From assembly GCA_047291315.1 (NCBI GenBank), contig JBDPYZ010000038.1, positions 1 to 18,148 of the forward strand: a DNA stretch of 18,148 nucleotides, written 5' to 3'. Positions 7,059-15,918 of the stretch are shown here, one piece after another (the first letter of the stretch is position 1; every line of letters begins with the position of its first letter). The translations under genes and the position numbers were made by a program. The notes under the pieces were generated by a model. The model was not told where the DNA came from. It did no database searches and was given only the letters and a program-made list of their open reading frames with translations. Source of the DNA: Arsenophonus fragariae. Lineage in GTDB: Bacteria > Pseudomonadota > Gammaproteobacteria > Enterobacterales > Enterobacteriaceae.

Positions 7059-8828
7059 CTATTTTTTTAGTTGATCATAGGTTTTTAGTGGTTGTTTGTT
7101 ATAAGGATCAGCAATGTAACGGGGAGAAGGCTGAAAATCTTTGTTAATAACGCTTTTGCTGGCATCGAATCCATCATACTTGAGCCCGGCTAAATCTGAC
7201 CAAGTGTGGATCAAATGCATAATACTGTAGGGTCTATTTACCATGTTATCTAAATGATGTTGGTGCGTATTAATCCATTGTGGTGATTGCCAGATAATAA
7301 AAGGGATCTCATACATAGGGCGAGTTGGTGCTGCTTCATTACGACCTAATATATGATGTGGCGGTGTGTCAAAAACTTCTTCTCCATGATCAGAAAAATA
7401 GACTAAAAAACCGTTTTCGTTAGATGCAGCAAAATCTTTAATTAGTGTTGCCACTACCTTATCGTTGAAATGTTGTGCTTTATCATAGTCGTTATAATCG
7501 GCTTGTTCACTTTTGCTAAGATTGGTGGGTATAGTATCTGTTTTATTATCAAGTATCCCCTGATCTTTAGGGTAGCGATATGTATATTTCATATGAGTAC
7601 CAAGTAAATGGACTATGATGAATTTTTTCTTTGCTGGATCTTTTAATACTTCTAGGAATGGTGTTAGTACCGATGTATCATATTGTCGTGAACTTTGAGC
7701 CATATCGTTGTTCAGGTAATATTGTTTATCTGTTTGGCGTGAAAATGCGGTTAACATTGTATTACGCTGGGTTATAGTCTGTTGATTGGTGATCCAGAAA
7801 GTTTTATAACCTGCTTGTTTCATCATATTCATTAAAGAAGGAGCTGTTTTATAAAGCTCTGGTTGTAATTGATGGGCAAAAGTTAATGCTTGTTGTAACA
7901 CTTCGATAGTGTAAGGGCGAGAGGTAACTACATCGGTGAATACCTTGAAATTATTTGGGTATTGTACTTTTAATGCTTCTAATTGTGGTGTCGTTTTACG
8001 GCCATATCCATATAAACTCATGCGGCCTCGACTTGTCGATTCACCAATCACTAACACTAACGTTCTTGGAGTAGCGCCATTGTTATCAATCAAATTTTTT
8101 AAGGCGGGAATTTTAGCATTATTGGTTAAAATAGCTTCCATATTATTGAGCTGATTCTGATAGAGAAAATAACTACTAATAAATTGCCAGGGAGCAGCAT
8201 AAGCCATTCTCGTATTTAGATATGGCATTAGATCATCAAGATCACCGTTTGATTTGATCACTTTTTTGTAAAAAGGGGCACCAAAAAGAATACCGATGAT
8301 AATTGTTGTCAATATAACTTTGGCAGATATAGATATATGAACAGGTTTTATGCGTCTCCATAAAAAGATAGCTATAAGGGTGTAAGTCAATAGGGTCGCG
8401 ATGACTTTAATACTTAAATATTGTGTTAAGAATTCACTCGCTTCTTGTGTGTTTGTTTCAAACATAATAAACATGACACTTTGTGAAAATTGTTGACCAT
8501 AAACGATATAATAAGCTAGGGCAACAGCAGAGGATAGCCAGAGAATAATGCCTATAATAGCGGCAACTAGTTTAATATGCCGCGAAAAAAGCAGTGCAGG
8601 AATGATCCAAACAGTGCTGTATAAAAGAGAATCTCTTAGGCCAATAGTATTACTTTGAGCCGTTGTTACAACAATGATCTGAATAACTGTAGAAAAATAG
8701 AGAAAAAAGACAAGTAACCAGATAAAGGCTACCAAGTTATTTTTTTTACTTGGTGAAGAATTAAACATATAATTTATACTCATCAATTTTGATTTTTTCA
8801 AACGTAAGGTGTTGCGTATTATTTTCAT
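7059..8828 (-). CDS. cptA: Phosphoethanolamine transferase CptA
   Basis: 589 residues, close to E. coli CptA/YijP (577), which it follows along its whole length. It transfers phosphoethanolamine from phosphatidylethanolamine to the lipopolysaccharide core at the periplasmic face of the inner membrane, modifying surface charge. Residues about 33-187 contain about five membrane segments; the YGQxFSQSVxFxMFETNTxEAS signature is at 110-131. The periplasmic alkaline-phosphatase-like domain begins near 255 with TLVLVIGEST, where Thr265 is the expected nucleophile and Glu263 a zinc ligand. SRPYTIEVLQQALTFA (303-318), GYKTFWITNQQT (340-351), HLLGTHMKY (407-415) and YFSDHGEEV (477-485, Asp480 and His481 zinc ligands) all match. 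Thus all catalytic landmarks are present and it should be functional. The start is uncertain: the first ATG has no clear ribosome site, and Met16 or Met21 (nearer the E. coli N-terminus) are alternatives. It stands alone. Confidence 0.96.
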   Translation of the reverse strand: MKIIRNTLRLKKSKLMSINYMFNSSPSKKNNLVAFIWLLVFFLYFSTVIQIIVVTTAQSNTIGLRDSLLYSTVWIIPALLFSRHIKLVAAIIGIILWLSSAVALAYYIVYGQQFSQSVMFIMFETNTQEASEFLTQYLSIKVIATLLTYTLIAIFLWRRIKPVHISISAKVILTTIIIGILFGAPFYKKVIKSNGDLDDLMPYLNTRMAYAAPWQFISSYFLYQNQLNNMEAILTNNAKIPALKNLIDNNGATPRTLVLVIGESTSRGRMSLYGYGRKTTPQLEALKVQYPNNFKVFTDVVTSRPYTIEVLQQALTFAHQLQPELYKTAPSLMNMMKQAGYKTFWITNQQTITQRNTMLTAFSRQTDKQYYLNNDMAQSSRQYDTSVLTPFLEVLKDPAKKKFIIVHLLGTHMKYTYRYPKDQGILDNKTDTIPTNLSKSEQADYNDYDKAQHFNDKVVATLIKDFAASNENGFLVYFSDHGEEVFDTPPHHILGRNEAAPTRPMYEIPFIIWQSPQWINTHQHHLDNMVNRPYSIMHLIHTWSDLAGLKYDGFDASKSVINKDFQPSPRYIADPYNKQPLKTYDQLKK

Positions 8829-8901
8829 TAACAGTGTCTATTTATTTACTCTAATCTAGCAACTGATAATTTTTTGAACATTAAACGAAATACAGATAAT
8901 T

Positions 8902-8920
8902 GCAACAAAAATATTGTTGC
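8902..8920. promoter_or_regulatory. Perfect dyad upstream of cptA, possible operator
   Basis: GCAACAA (8902-8908) and TTGTTGC (8914-8920) are perfect inverted copies spaced by five bases, about 75-90 bases before the cptA ATG. On the minus strand it overlaps a weak promoter candidate (TTGCAA, 16 bases, TAATGT). This geometry suits a dimeric regulator site, but no regulator can be named. A convincing PmrA-type pair of CTTAA repeats is not present. Confidence 0.35.
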
Positions 8921-8990
8921 TCTTAAATAATTATTTATAATATGTTGTGTATTTTATCATGATAAAGGCGTATTATTTTGTTACACTACA

Positions 8991-9023
8991 TTTTGCATTT
9001 TGCATTTTGCATTTTGCATTTTG
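8991..9023. repeat. Tandem 7-bp repeat, four full copies of TTTTGCA plus TTTTG
   Basis: Four exact head-to-tail copies of TTTTGCA (8991-9018), followed by a partial fifth unit, lie in the gap between divergent cptA and the RHS gene, about 165 bases upstream of the cptA start. Perfect short tandem repeats of this kind change copy number by slipped-strand mispairing. Confidence 0.9.
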
Positions 9024-9537
9024 GTTAAAATTATGATTAATTATTTTTATTTTAAATAAATTAAATGTAAAAAATTCGATAGTAACAAATGTAGCCAGCT
9101 CTTCCTTTCGTTTAATGCCAAAATTGATAAAATCAAAAATTATCTTTTAGCATGCTCTACTAACAGTTAGCACTATATAAAAATCCTATTTAATTTTAAA
9201 AATAAATAAAATTTGCCTGCTAAAATATTAAGTCTATCAGTAAAAGTATTTATAACAATAAAATATAGTTATATATTGTTTTTTTTATTTCATTTTTAAT
9301 GAAAGATATAATAAATATAAATAATGTTATTAATTAAAAAATTTTTAACAAAATATGTTGATTATTAGGTTAAAAGCTTTTTTGTTATTATGTTTATTAT
9401 TAATTTATGTATAAATAAATTGGTAATATCAAAAAGTTATTTTAAAAGATAAATTTTATAGTTTATTAAATTAATTATTTTTTCATTTTCTATTTAATAA
9501 TCTTTCTCTCCGTTACTTGATTAAAATAGCGTTATTC
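9024..9537. other. Extremely AT-rich intergenic DNA
   Basis: No gene, RNA or element recognised. Some 60-base lines contain only about six G or C. Numerous A and T runs suggest bent DNA or a site for nucleoid proteins such as H-NS just upstream of the higher-GC RHS gene; this is inference. Confidence 0.4.
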
Positions 9538-9568
9538 TTGACAAAATTAGCCATATTTAAACTAAAAT
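9538..9568 (+). promoter_or_regulatory. Promoter candidate for the RHS gene
   Basis: A perfect TTGACA (9538-9543) is followed after 19 bases by TAAAAT (9563-9568), about 92 bases before the ATG at 9661. The spacing is longer than ideal. A weak purine-rich AGAAGAGAAAA precedes the ATG. Confidence 0.4.
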
Positions 9569-9660
9569 GCTGATATTAAAAATAAAAATTAACTTTATCC
9601 TGAAATGAAAGGATTTTGTTTGATCGCCACGATAATCCTTTAACACACAGAAGAGAAAAT

Positions 9661-12600
9661 ATGAATAACCAATTTACCACTCAAGCCGGCAATTTTGTAA
9701 GTATTTCGGAAACGGGTGTTGACCCGCGTATCGGCCAATTTCGAGTCAATTTTCGCTAGTTCAGTTTACGGCTAATCGACTGCTTGGCCCCTAGTTATCG
9801 CTGTTATTAAGTTATTCGGCGTTAGCGGCTGATAACTGGGGATTTGGTGAGGAATTTTTTTAAGCTTAACCCAATGTGATAATACCAGCCAGTTGTTGTC
9901 TCTCAGTAGTGGGGGAAAATATCGGATAATGGTGGGCAGCGATGTTGTTCGTCATCAAAAACTGAAAAACGTTCGCTTTTTGTTTACTAATGGCCGCGAC
10001 GACAGTCAGGGTTATCAGGTGATTTGGAAGGAAGGAAAATAGAGTATCTGATCTTAGTGGGTCGTGTTTTTTGTCTTCAGTCGGATAGTATCATCCTTGG
10101 GTCATGCGGTAACCTTGAACTGGGATTTTAATGGTCAGGTGCCCTTATTAAGGACGATCAGGGATGCTTATGGTGAGTTATGCACGATTGCGATAACGGC
10201 GCGACAGTGACGGTTTGGCCGCAGACGACGGCGCGCTATCAGCTAGATTTTTAGTTCACTAACAGTCTCTGGTTAGATAACGTGACGCGACGCAGTCAGA
10301 GTGCACCCTCTTTAAGTTGGTAGATGCATTATAGTCAGGCCGGCATGCGGGATGAGGTTACTTACCATGGCACCGAAGGGTTATGTTTTCCATCGGCATC
10401 CGGCAGGACGGACTACTTAACAGTCGTGTTAACCCATCTCCCCCGGCAGTGGCCAGGTTGCTAGTGAGACTCAATATCGTTATAGTTCACAAAATATTAT
10501 TGGTTTTAATGGCAACTTTGGCGACTATGCAGCAGATAGTGATTATTTGTATAACACTTTAACGAATTATACCTATGATTCCATCGTCACGACCAGCAAT
10601 GAAGAGAATGTGGTGCTAGTGAAGCGAACTTACAATAATTACCATTTGCAAATTGAAGAAGAAGTGTGGCGTGATGGCATCATTACAACGCAGCGAGACC
10701 GACTATTATGCCAAACCAGGTGAGTTTATTGAGAACCAGCCAGTGCAGTTCCTATTGCTCTGCGTAAAACGATCCAATATTATATTACAGCAACGCTTCT
10801 CGACAGGAATTGACCGAGTTCGGCGAGTATGGTAACCCATACCCGGCAGGTGGTTCCAGATGGCACGCTTATCGAGACGGTTTATTATCCGGCAGAAGGG
10901 GAAGGCAGTGTATGCCCGGCTGAGCCAAATGGTTTTGTGCGATTTATTAAACAGAAGGTGGTCACACCGTGGCGCAGTGAGTATCCCGATACGCTAGTGA
11001 TGAAAATGCAGTATACTTATAAAAAAGTATTGGGTGATAATGGGGGGTGTTGTGCAGGCCTGTAAAGCGCAATATGGCGGCCAGCACTGGTTATGCGCGA
11101 ATGGACTACCAAGCACAGTGGTAGTGAAGTGTGGCGGATCACAGCGATAACAGAAACTAGTTATCATGCCGGCACACCCTTATTGCAGTCAACAGCAGTT
11201 TAGCACCCAGGTATCCGGTGACTAGTTAGTGCAGATGGTATCTTTTATTGGCCATGAAGGTTTGAGCAGCAGCGCGATACGGGTGCAACAATTGGATAAT
11301 GCTCAATTGTTGCAGGAAACCGATGGTCAGGAGATTACGATGGCGTAACGTTATGATGATTTGGTGCGAGAGATAAATTGGCAGATAGAGACGGTATCAG
11401 GCGAGGTGCTGACGATAAACCAAAGCTGGTTAGCAAACGGCTTATTGGCATCTCGGTAGATGAGCCAAAACCAATAATTATTACAGCAGGTGCAGTATGG
11501 TTATGATAACCGTAATCGACTGATTTATTATCATTGAGTGGCAGTGAATTACCGCAAGACGGCTATGGTCAGCCAATGTAGGGGTAAGGTTGCCAGTATG
11601 ATGCGCTGAATAAACTAAAAAAGTCACAGCCTTAGCGGATGGTAGCGGCAATGAAACTCACTATCTTTTATACTAACCCGCAAGACCCGACTTGGTTAAC
11701 TCGCCTGAGCCATGGCCACCCAGCCTATCCGCCCTAAATTGAACTGGAATATGATAGCGAAGGTCTGTTAAAGATAAGGCAGGTCGGCGGTTACGTTATA
11801 ACACCTTAGGGCAGTTGGTGCAAATTAGTGGCCAGCAGCTCCAATATGATGATAATGCGCTTAATCGGTTAATTAGCCAACAGCTAAATGATGATCCGAC
11901 TCGTGCTTTATATTATCAGGGGCAAGAGCTGGTTAATGAAGTAATGGGTTAATAGGAGCGATGTTTTATCAAGACAGGCCATCTCAATGCTTAGGAGTCA
12001 GTGATGTCAGTGGGGGGGGGGTGACGCTAACGGCGACTGATTGCCACGCCAGTATGTTGTGCTAATCATCCGACGGGCAAATGGTCGGCCTATGGGAGTA
12101 GAGAATCAAGTGAAGTGTTATTGGGCTTTAATGGTGAACGGCAAGAACCACACAGTGTTGTCTATCATTTAGGTAATGGTTATCGAGTGTATAGTCTGGT
12201 GTTAATGCGCTTTACCTGCCCGGATGATTTAAGCCCATTTAGTTCCGGTGGCATCAATCCTTATGCCTATAGTGCCGGCGACCTGATAAATCACACCGCA
12301 CCATCGTGGTATCTTAGCTGGCTGGGCATAGTTGGAATTATCGGCGTGATTATTGTGGTAATAGGGATGACTGTAATGACCGCAGGGATGGCGATAGCGG
12401 CGGCCGGAGAGGTGATGGCAGTGATAAGTGCTGCCTCAACCACCACTCAGCTAGTTGGTTCGGCCGGGATAGTATCGATATTACCGCGATTGCTAGTGGT
12501 GTATTAACTGATAGTAATCTAGAGACGTCTTCAACCCCTTAGGTTGGGTCTCTTTTACGACGGGATTGATTGGTGCGGCTATTGGCATTGGGTTATTTGC

Positions 12601-12751
12601 AAGGTTTGTATGGCGATCTCGTGAATCAACGTTATTTCCAAAATTATGACAACGGTTGGGGAATATCAAGTATGTGGGATTATCAGGGAAAGGTTTTCGA
12701 CTTGCAGCTAAACGAGGTTTACGTATCAATGTAACTCCAGTTCATGGTTAG
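9661..12751 (+). pseudogene. RHS/YD-repeat toxin-like protein, heavily frameshifted
   Basis: The ATG at 9661 opens MNNQFTTQAGNFVSISETG then VDPR-GQF, the start typical of RHS proteins of about 1000 residues from insect-associated Gammaproteobacteria. A stop appears after 32 codons, and the protein then continues through all frames: LSYSALAADNWGFGE, YRIMVGSDVV, NIIGFNGNFGDYAADSDY, YD-repeat-like GHPAYPP, RRLRYNTLGQLVQISGQQ, LQYDDNALNRL. The RHS core is recognisable at 12115-12310: FNGERQEP, YHLGNGYRVYS, MRFTCPDDLSPF, GGINPYAYSAGDLIN; the usual DPSGH is eroded to APSWY. A hydrophobic Gly/Ala-rich stretch follows (about 12319-12460), then GLYGDLVNQRYFQNYDN and RGLRINVTPVHG before TAG at 12749-12751. 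The core should form a shell enclosing a C-terminal toxin; that toxin is only a stub. More than fifteen disruptions are evident. GC is higher than in its surroundings, suggesting horizontal acquisition. No immunity gene or secretion partner is visible. Confidence 0.88.
12012..12021 (+). repeat. Run of ten G inside the RHS pseudogene
   Basis: Ten consecutive G, striking in so AT-rich a window. The RHS frame reads through it (SDVSGGGVTLTATD), so the present length is in phase locally. Confidence 0.9.
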
Positions 12752-12904
12752 GAAATTGACTCGATTTTTAAGTGCAGCTCAAAACACATCGATTATTGCT
12801 AAAAAGTGACAATAATTAGTTTATTGAGTCTTTTTCGAGTTAAAATTTCATCTGGTCGTATGCTTTTTAATCTAAAATCTCGATCTTAGGTGCAATAATC
12901 CTAG

Positions 12905-13775
12905 GTTGCGGTTTGTGGGTTGTTAAACCGCAGTTTATTACCACAATTGATAAGGATCGGTGCCTAAAAATACCTTTATCAACTTGGCAAAGCAGGGTTT
13001 TTGCAGTTTCTTTCTCTCTCATCCATCTCCAATGCTTTAGACCAGGAGAGCAACGTGCTGCGCTTGCGATTCGCCAGAAAGCCGTAGTTAAGTTACCATC
13101 TTAAAATGGCGGGTAGAAATATGGCTGATATATCGCCGAAATATTTATTCCTGTGACAGGATTTGTTGCTGATGTGTTTATTTCCGGTGGTCATAGTAGT
13201 GGTGAACAACGGATCCGCCGCTATAGTGTCATAGTTTCGCCGCGGAGATAGGCGGACGTTTTAAATAATGTCCGATATATTTGACGTTACGCCAGGCTCC
13301 TCACGTTTTCTTTGCAAAGTGGACTTTCCAGTGACGTTTATACTGGGCTTCAAGATAACGACACCAGGTACGGTAATTATAGATATGGTCAAATCCGGGT
13401 AAGTTTATTGGGTTAATCTGCGAGTAATTTTTGCGCAATACACGGATGACGGCCATTCGCCAGATACGCTCAACCGCTTTCTTTTTTAAAAAACCATTTT
13501 TCCAGACACCTTTTTTAACGTACAACCCGCCATGGGTGATGGAAAAATGAATATACGGATGTTGGTTTAACTGTCTACCATAGGTATGGAGCGCGTAAAA
13601 GACACCTATTTCGATAGCCATTTTACGAGCAAAACACAACATGGCTCGTGTTGCACAACGGAAAGGATTATTAAGTCACGGCCAGTTATCATTGAAGAAA
13701 GGCCAAAGTAAGTGAGGCATGGTAAAGATGATGTGTTGCCAGTCACAATGTTGTTGTTCAAGAAAAAGAATTTAC
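12905..13775 (-). pseudogene. IS91-family (Y2, rolling-circle) transposase, truncated and frameshifted
   Basis: Read on the minus strand, successive frames give CDWQHIIFTMPHLLWPFF (about 13755-13700), then the open piece 13642-13301 with ALHTYGRQLN, HPYIHFSITHGGLY, WCRYLEAQYKRHWKVHFAKK, then YIGHYLKRPPISAAKL, GGSVVHHYYDHR, RRYISHISTRHFKM, NYGFLANRKRSTLL, and finally KGFLGTDPYQLW near 12930. These follow IS91-type transposases in order; HPYIHFSITHGG contains the HUH metal-binding motif. The family moves single-stranded DNA from one end and can carry neighbouring genes. The N-terminal zinc-finger region with clustered Cys and His is missing, with no trace between 13776 and 13877. In-frame stops and at least five frameshifts are present. 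The characteristic ends were not identified. The element abuts the 3' end of the RHS pseudogene on one side and the helicase stop on the other. Confidence 0.88.
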
Positions 13776-13877
13776 TAAAATCTTTAATCAAAAAGATAGG
13801 GTGGGGAGGTAGTGTTTAACTAATCACAATAAAATTGTTTAAAATCGATTACAGGCCCATTTATAGGCATTTCTGAG

Positions 13878-15329
13878 TTAAGTCTGTGCCACTTTTTCAT
13901 TTTCAGCAAATTTGGCAAGAATATTTCCCAACAATTTATTGATAATAAGTGTCTTTTTAGTTCTGGTCGCCGAAACATACAGCAAATTCACTTCATCTCT
14001 TAAGGTCGCTTTGTCTATAGCAGGGTCGAGAATATTATTCGGGAAATCGTTATTGATTTCGACAATGTCCCACTCTAATCCTTTTGCTCTGTGTGCTGTG
14101 GTAACAGTGACCCTCGCTGCATCTTCACTATCTACCGTTTGTTTACGTAAAACATCAACTTTCTTCGGTAATGGTGTAAATTTCTCAATGATTTTGATGG
14201 ATTGCAGCATTTCCTGGTCACCACTGGCATTAGCCATGCGCTTATAATTCGAATAATTGTGATATTCGGTGTAAAGTCGTTGGTTACTCATCTTTTTTCG
14301 TTTTCCAAGTGAAAACCAGTGAAGGTTAATTAATTCATCGATACGATAAGCATCTATCCCATTAACCCAGTAAATAGCAGCTTTTTTGCTACTGGCTTCT
14401 AGTGCTGCGCCAATCACACCTGCTACCGTTCGACTGAGTATTGCCCGATGAGGAAAACCATGTTTAGGAATATCAATGAGAATTTCATCTTTTTCCCCTC
14501 TGCCAACAACATGATACGTTTCACCATTTATAGCCAGTAATGCATTAGCCACATTTGCGACACAGGCACCAAAGCGAAAACTATGAGTTAACCAGAGACG
14601 GTCAGCATCAGCAAGTGAAGGGGCATTTAGAGCATCAACCGCCCCTCGAAAGCGATAAATCTGTTGATGGGCATCGCCAACCATGATTAATTTAATGGTT
14701 TGACGGAAAACAATATCGTGGGTAACAGGGTTAGCATCCTGAGCTTCATCAAACAAAATAACGTCAAAACGACTGGAAAGGTTAGGTTGGGAGAGTTGGT
14801 ATAGTTTTAAACACATATCATGAATAACAGGAAAATTATCAGAAAGGTCAATCATTCGATGCCAGAGGCGTTCACTCTGTCTTATTATCTCATTAGCTGT
14901 AAAAGATTTTTTAACTTCACCCATCAATATTGAGGGACAGTGGCGTAACATAATTTGACTATCCTCACTGCACATAAAGTTTTTCAATGTGTCTTGAATA
15001 GCTTTTACATATACCCAGTCATCACTCTCAATGGCATTAGCAATATCAAAAAGGCGGAGAAAATTAGTTAACCGGTTTGCGTAATTGCTGCCAAAGGAAG
15101 GCCAGGCTAGTTGATGAGAAGTTTTACAAAGAACATTTGTTGGAAATTTCTCATCCGCCTCTTCTCTCACTGATCGATTAAATGCGATGTAGAGCATCCG
15201 TAGTTCTGGATGTTTTTCGGCATATGTTACTAAAGTTGATGTTTTCCCTGTTCCAGCAAAAGCGTTAACGACAAGCTTCTCTCCCAGCCAGTCAATGACG
15301 GCTTGTTGTTCTGGCGTTGGATTTATCAA
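13878..15329 (-). CDS. UvrD/Rep-superfamily (SF1A) DNA helicase, FBH1-like
   Basis: 483 residues with a full SF1A motif set: Q-motif-like TPEQQAVI (5-12), Walker A AFAGTGKTST (23-32), motif II LFDEAQD (192-198), motif III VGDAHQQIYRFRGA (217-230), motif IV THSFRFG (248-254), motif V TAHRAKGLEWD (411-421), motif VI LLYVSATRTKK (449-459). It is an ATP-driven 3'-5' translocase by family. The GDxHQQIYxFRGA and SFRFG wording is characteristic of FBH1-type helicases, which strip recombinase filaments; bacterial homologues occur in accessory DNA. At 483 residues it is much shorter than UvrD or Rep (about 700), with reduced 1B/2B insertions, and has no nuclease domain. The start is TTG (plus-strand 15327-15329), supported by AGGAG seven bases upstream. 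It is the only long intact frame in the right half of the window, lying between transposase and plasmid remnants. No F-box is seen. Confidence 0.92.
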   Translation of the reverse strand: MINPTPEQQAVIDWLGEKLVVNAFAGTGKTSTLVTYAEKHPELRMLYIAFNRSVREEADEKFPTNVLCKTSHQLAWPSFGSNYANRLTNFLRLFDIANAIESDDWVYVKAIQDTLKNFMCSEDSQIMLRHCPSILMGEVKKSFTANEIIRQSERLWHRMIDLSDNFPVIHDMCLKLYQLSQPNLSSRFDVILFDEAQDANPVTHDIVFRQTIKLIMVGDAHQQIYRFRGAVDALNAPSLADADRLWLTHSFRFGACVANVANALLAINGETYHVVGRGEKDEILIDIPKHGFPHRAILSRTVAGVIGAALEASSKKAAIYWVNGIDAYRIDELINLHWFSLGKRKKMSNQRLYTEYHNYSNYKRMANASGDQEMLQSIKIIEKFTPLPKKVDVLRKQTVDSEDAARVTVTTAHRAKGLEWDIVEINNDFPNNILDPAIDKATLRDEVNLLYVSATRTKKTLIINKLLGNILAKFAENEKVAQT

Positions 15330-15918
15330 AATATTCTCCTACATAATTCAATTCTATAAGTTTACCAGAAATCCAAAAATTGATTGTGAGGTGTTTTAGG
15401 AAAATTTAAGGAATTTTTGATATTGCGGTTAATGGTTGGTTAAAAAATCAAAATTAAGACACCTAAAAAGCTCTCTACGGCGTTTTACTATTTCAGTCAT
15501 AAACATACCACCTTACTGTCAAAATTGATTTGAGAAAATTTTTAATAAAAATCCCCGAATAGTATTCCTATTCAGGGATGCTGGATTTGTATTTCGCTAA
15601 TACTAGGAGATAATAGAGATTTTGGTCATCCAGCAATGGGATTATAACGAATATTTTTAAAAATGTCCGTTAGGATATATAAGGCGGTGCTCAGTAGTTA
15701 CAGAAAATATAGTAGTTAAATCGCCGAAACCCGGCGTTAGCTCCCTATGAAACCGAGTAGGATGTTAATTATCGAAGATGAGGTATTAAAGCAAGATTTG
15801 TTGATAATTTGATTTATTTTTGTACTATGGATTTGCTTATGCTACTAAGTTAATCATATTAATATACATAAAATAGTTGTACCTCAATTCATTCAGCCAA
15901 CTTTTTTTGCTTGAAATT
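15330..15918. other. Gene-free interval with terminator-like and other hairpins
   Basis: No gene recognised on either strand. Two stable stems occur. The first is at 15551-15579; the second is CGCCG/CGGCG at 15722-15736 around AAACC. A plus-strand AGGAG near 15605 precedes a 14-residue stretch (ILVIQQWDYNEYF) and a minus-strand stretch reads ALYILTDIFKNIRYNPIAG; neither belongs to a family I know. Confidence 0.35.
15538..15579 (-). terminator. Hairpin with T-rich tail reading on the minus strand
   Basis: ATCCCCGAATAG (15551-15562) pairs with CTATTCAGGGAT (15568-15579) with one C-A mismatch around TATTC. On the minus strand the stem is followed by TTTTTATTAAAAATTTT. It would end transcription coming from about 15600-16050, where only an HU pseudogene and unrecognised DNA remain, and would insulate the helicase gene beyond. 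Confidence 0.6.

Noticed and set aside
7936..8154. 72-codon plus-strand frame
   Set aside because: It is antisense to the conserved catalytic domain of CptA.
8911..8940. PmrA box upstream of cptA
   Set aside because: Only one CTTAA-like half is present at the right spacing.
12493..12729. 78-codon minus-strand frame
   Set aside because: It is antisense to the C-terminal end of the RHS pseudogene, whose plus-strand reading (GLYGDLVNQRYFQNYDN) makes sense.
9661..12751. TccC component of a Tc insecticidal complex
   Set aside because: The start (MNNQFTTQAGNF) is that of the other RHS group, and no TcA or TcB partner is present.
12913..13104. 63-codon plus-strand frame and the following GGHSSGEQR stretch
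   Set aside because: The minus strand reads as the C-terminal part of an IS91-type transposase, so these are shadows.
13606..13791. 61-codon minus-strand frame
   Set aside because: The adjacent frame reads CDWQHIIFTMPHLLWPFF of the transposase; this one is a frameshifted shadow.
13912..14247. 111-codon plus-strand frame
   Set aside because: It is antisense to helicase motifs V and VI.
15722..15760. IS200/IS605-type end hairpin
   Set aside because: There is a stem (CGCCG/CGGCG), but no transposase or matching second end nearby.
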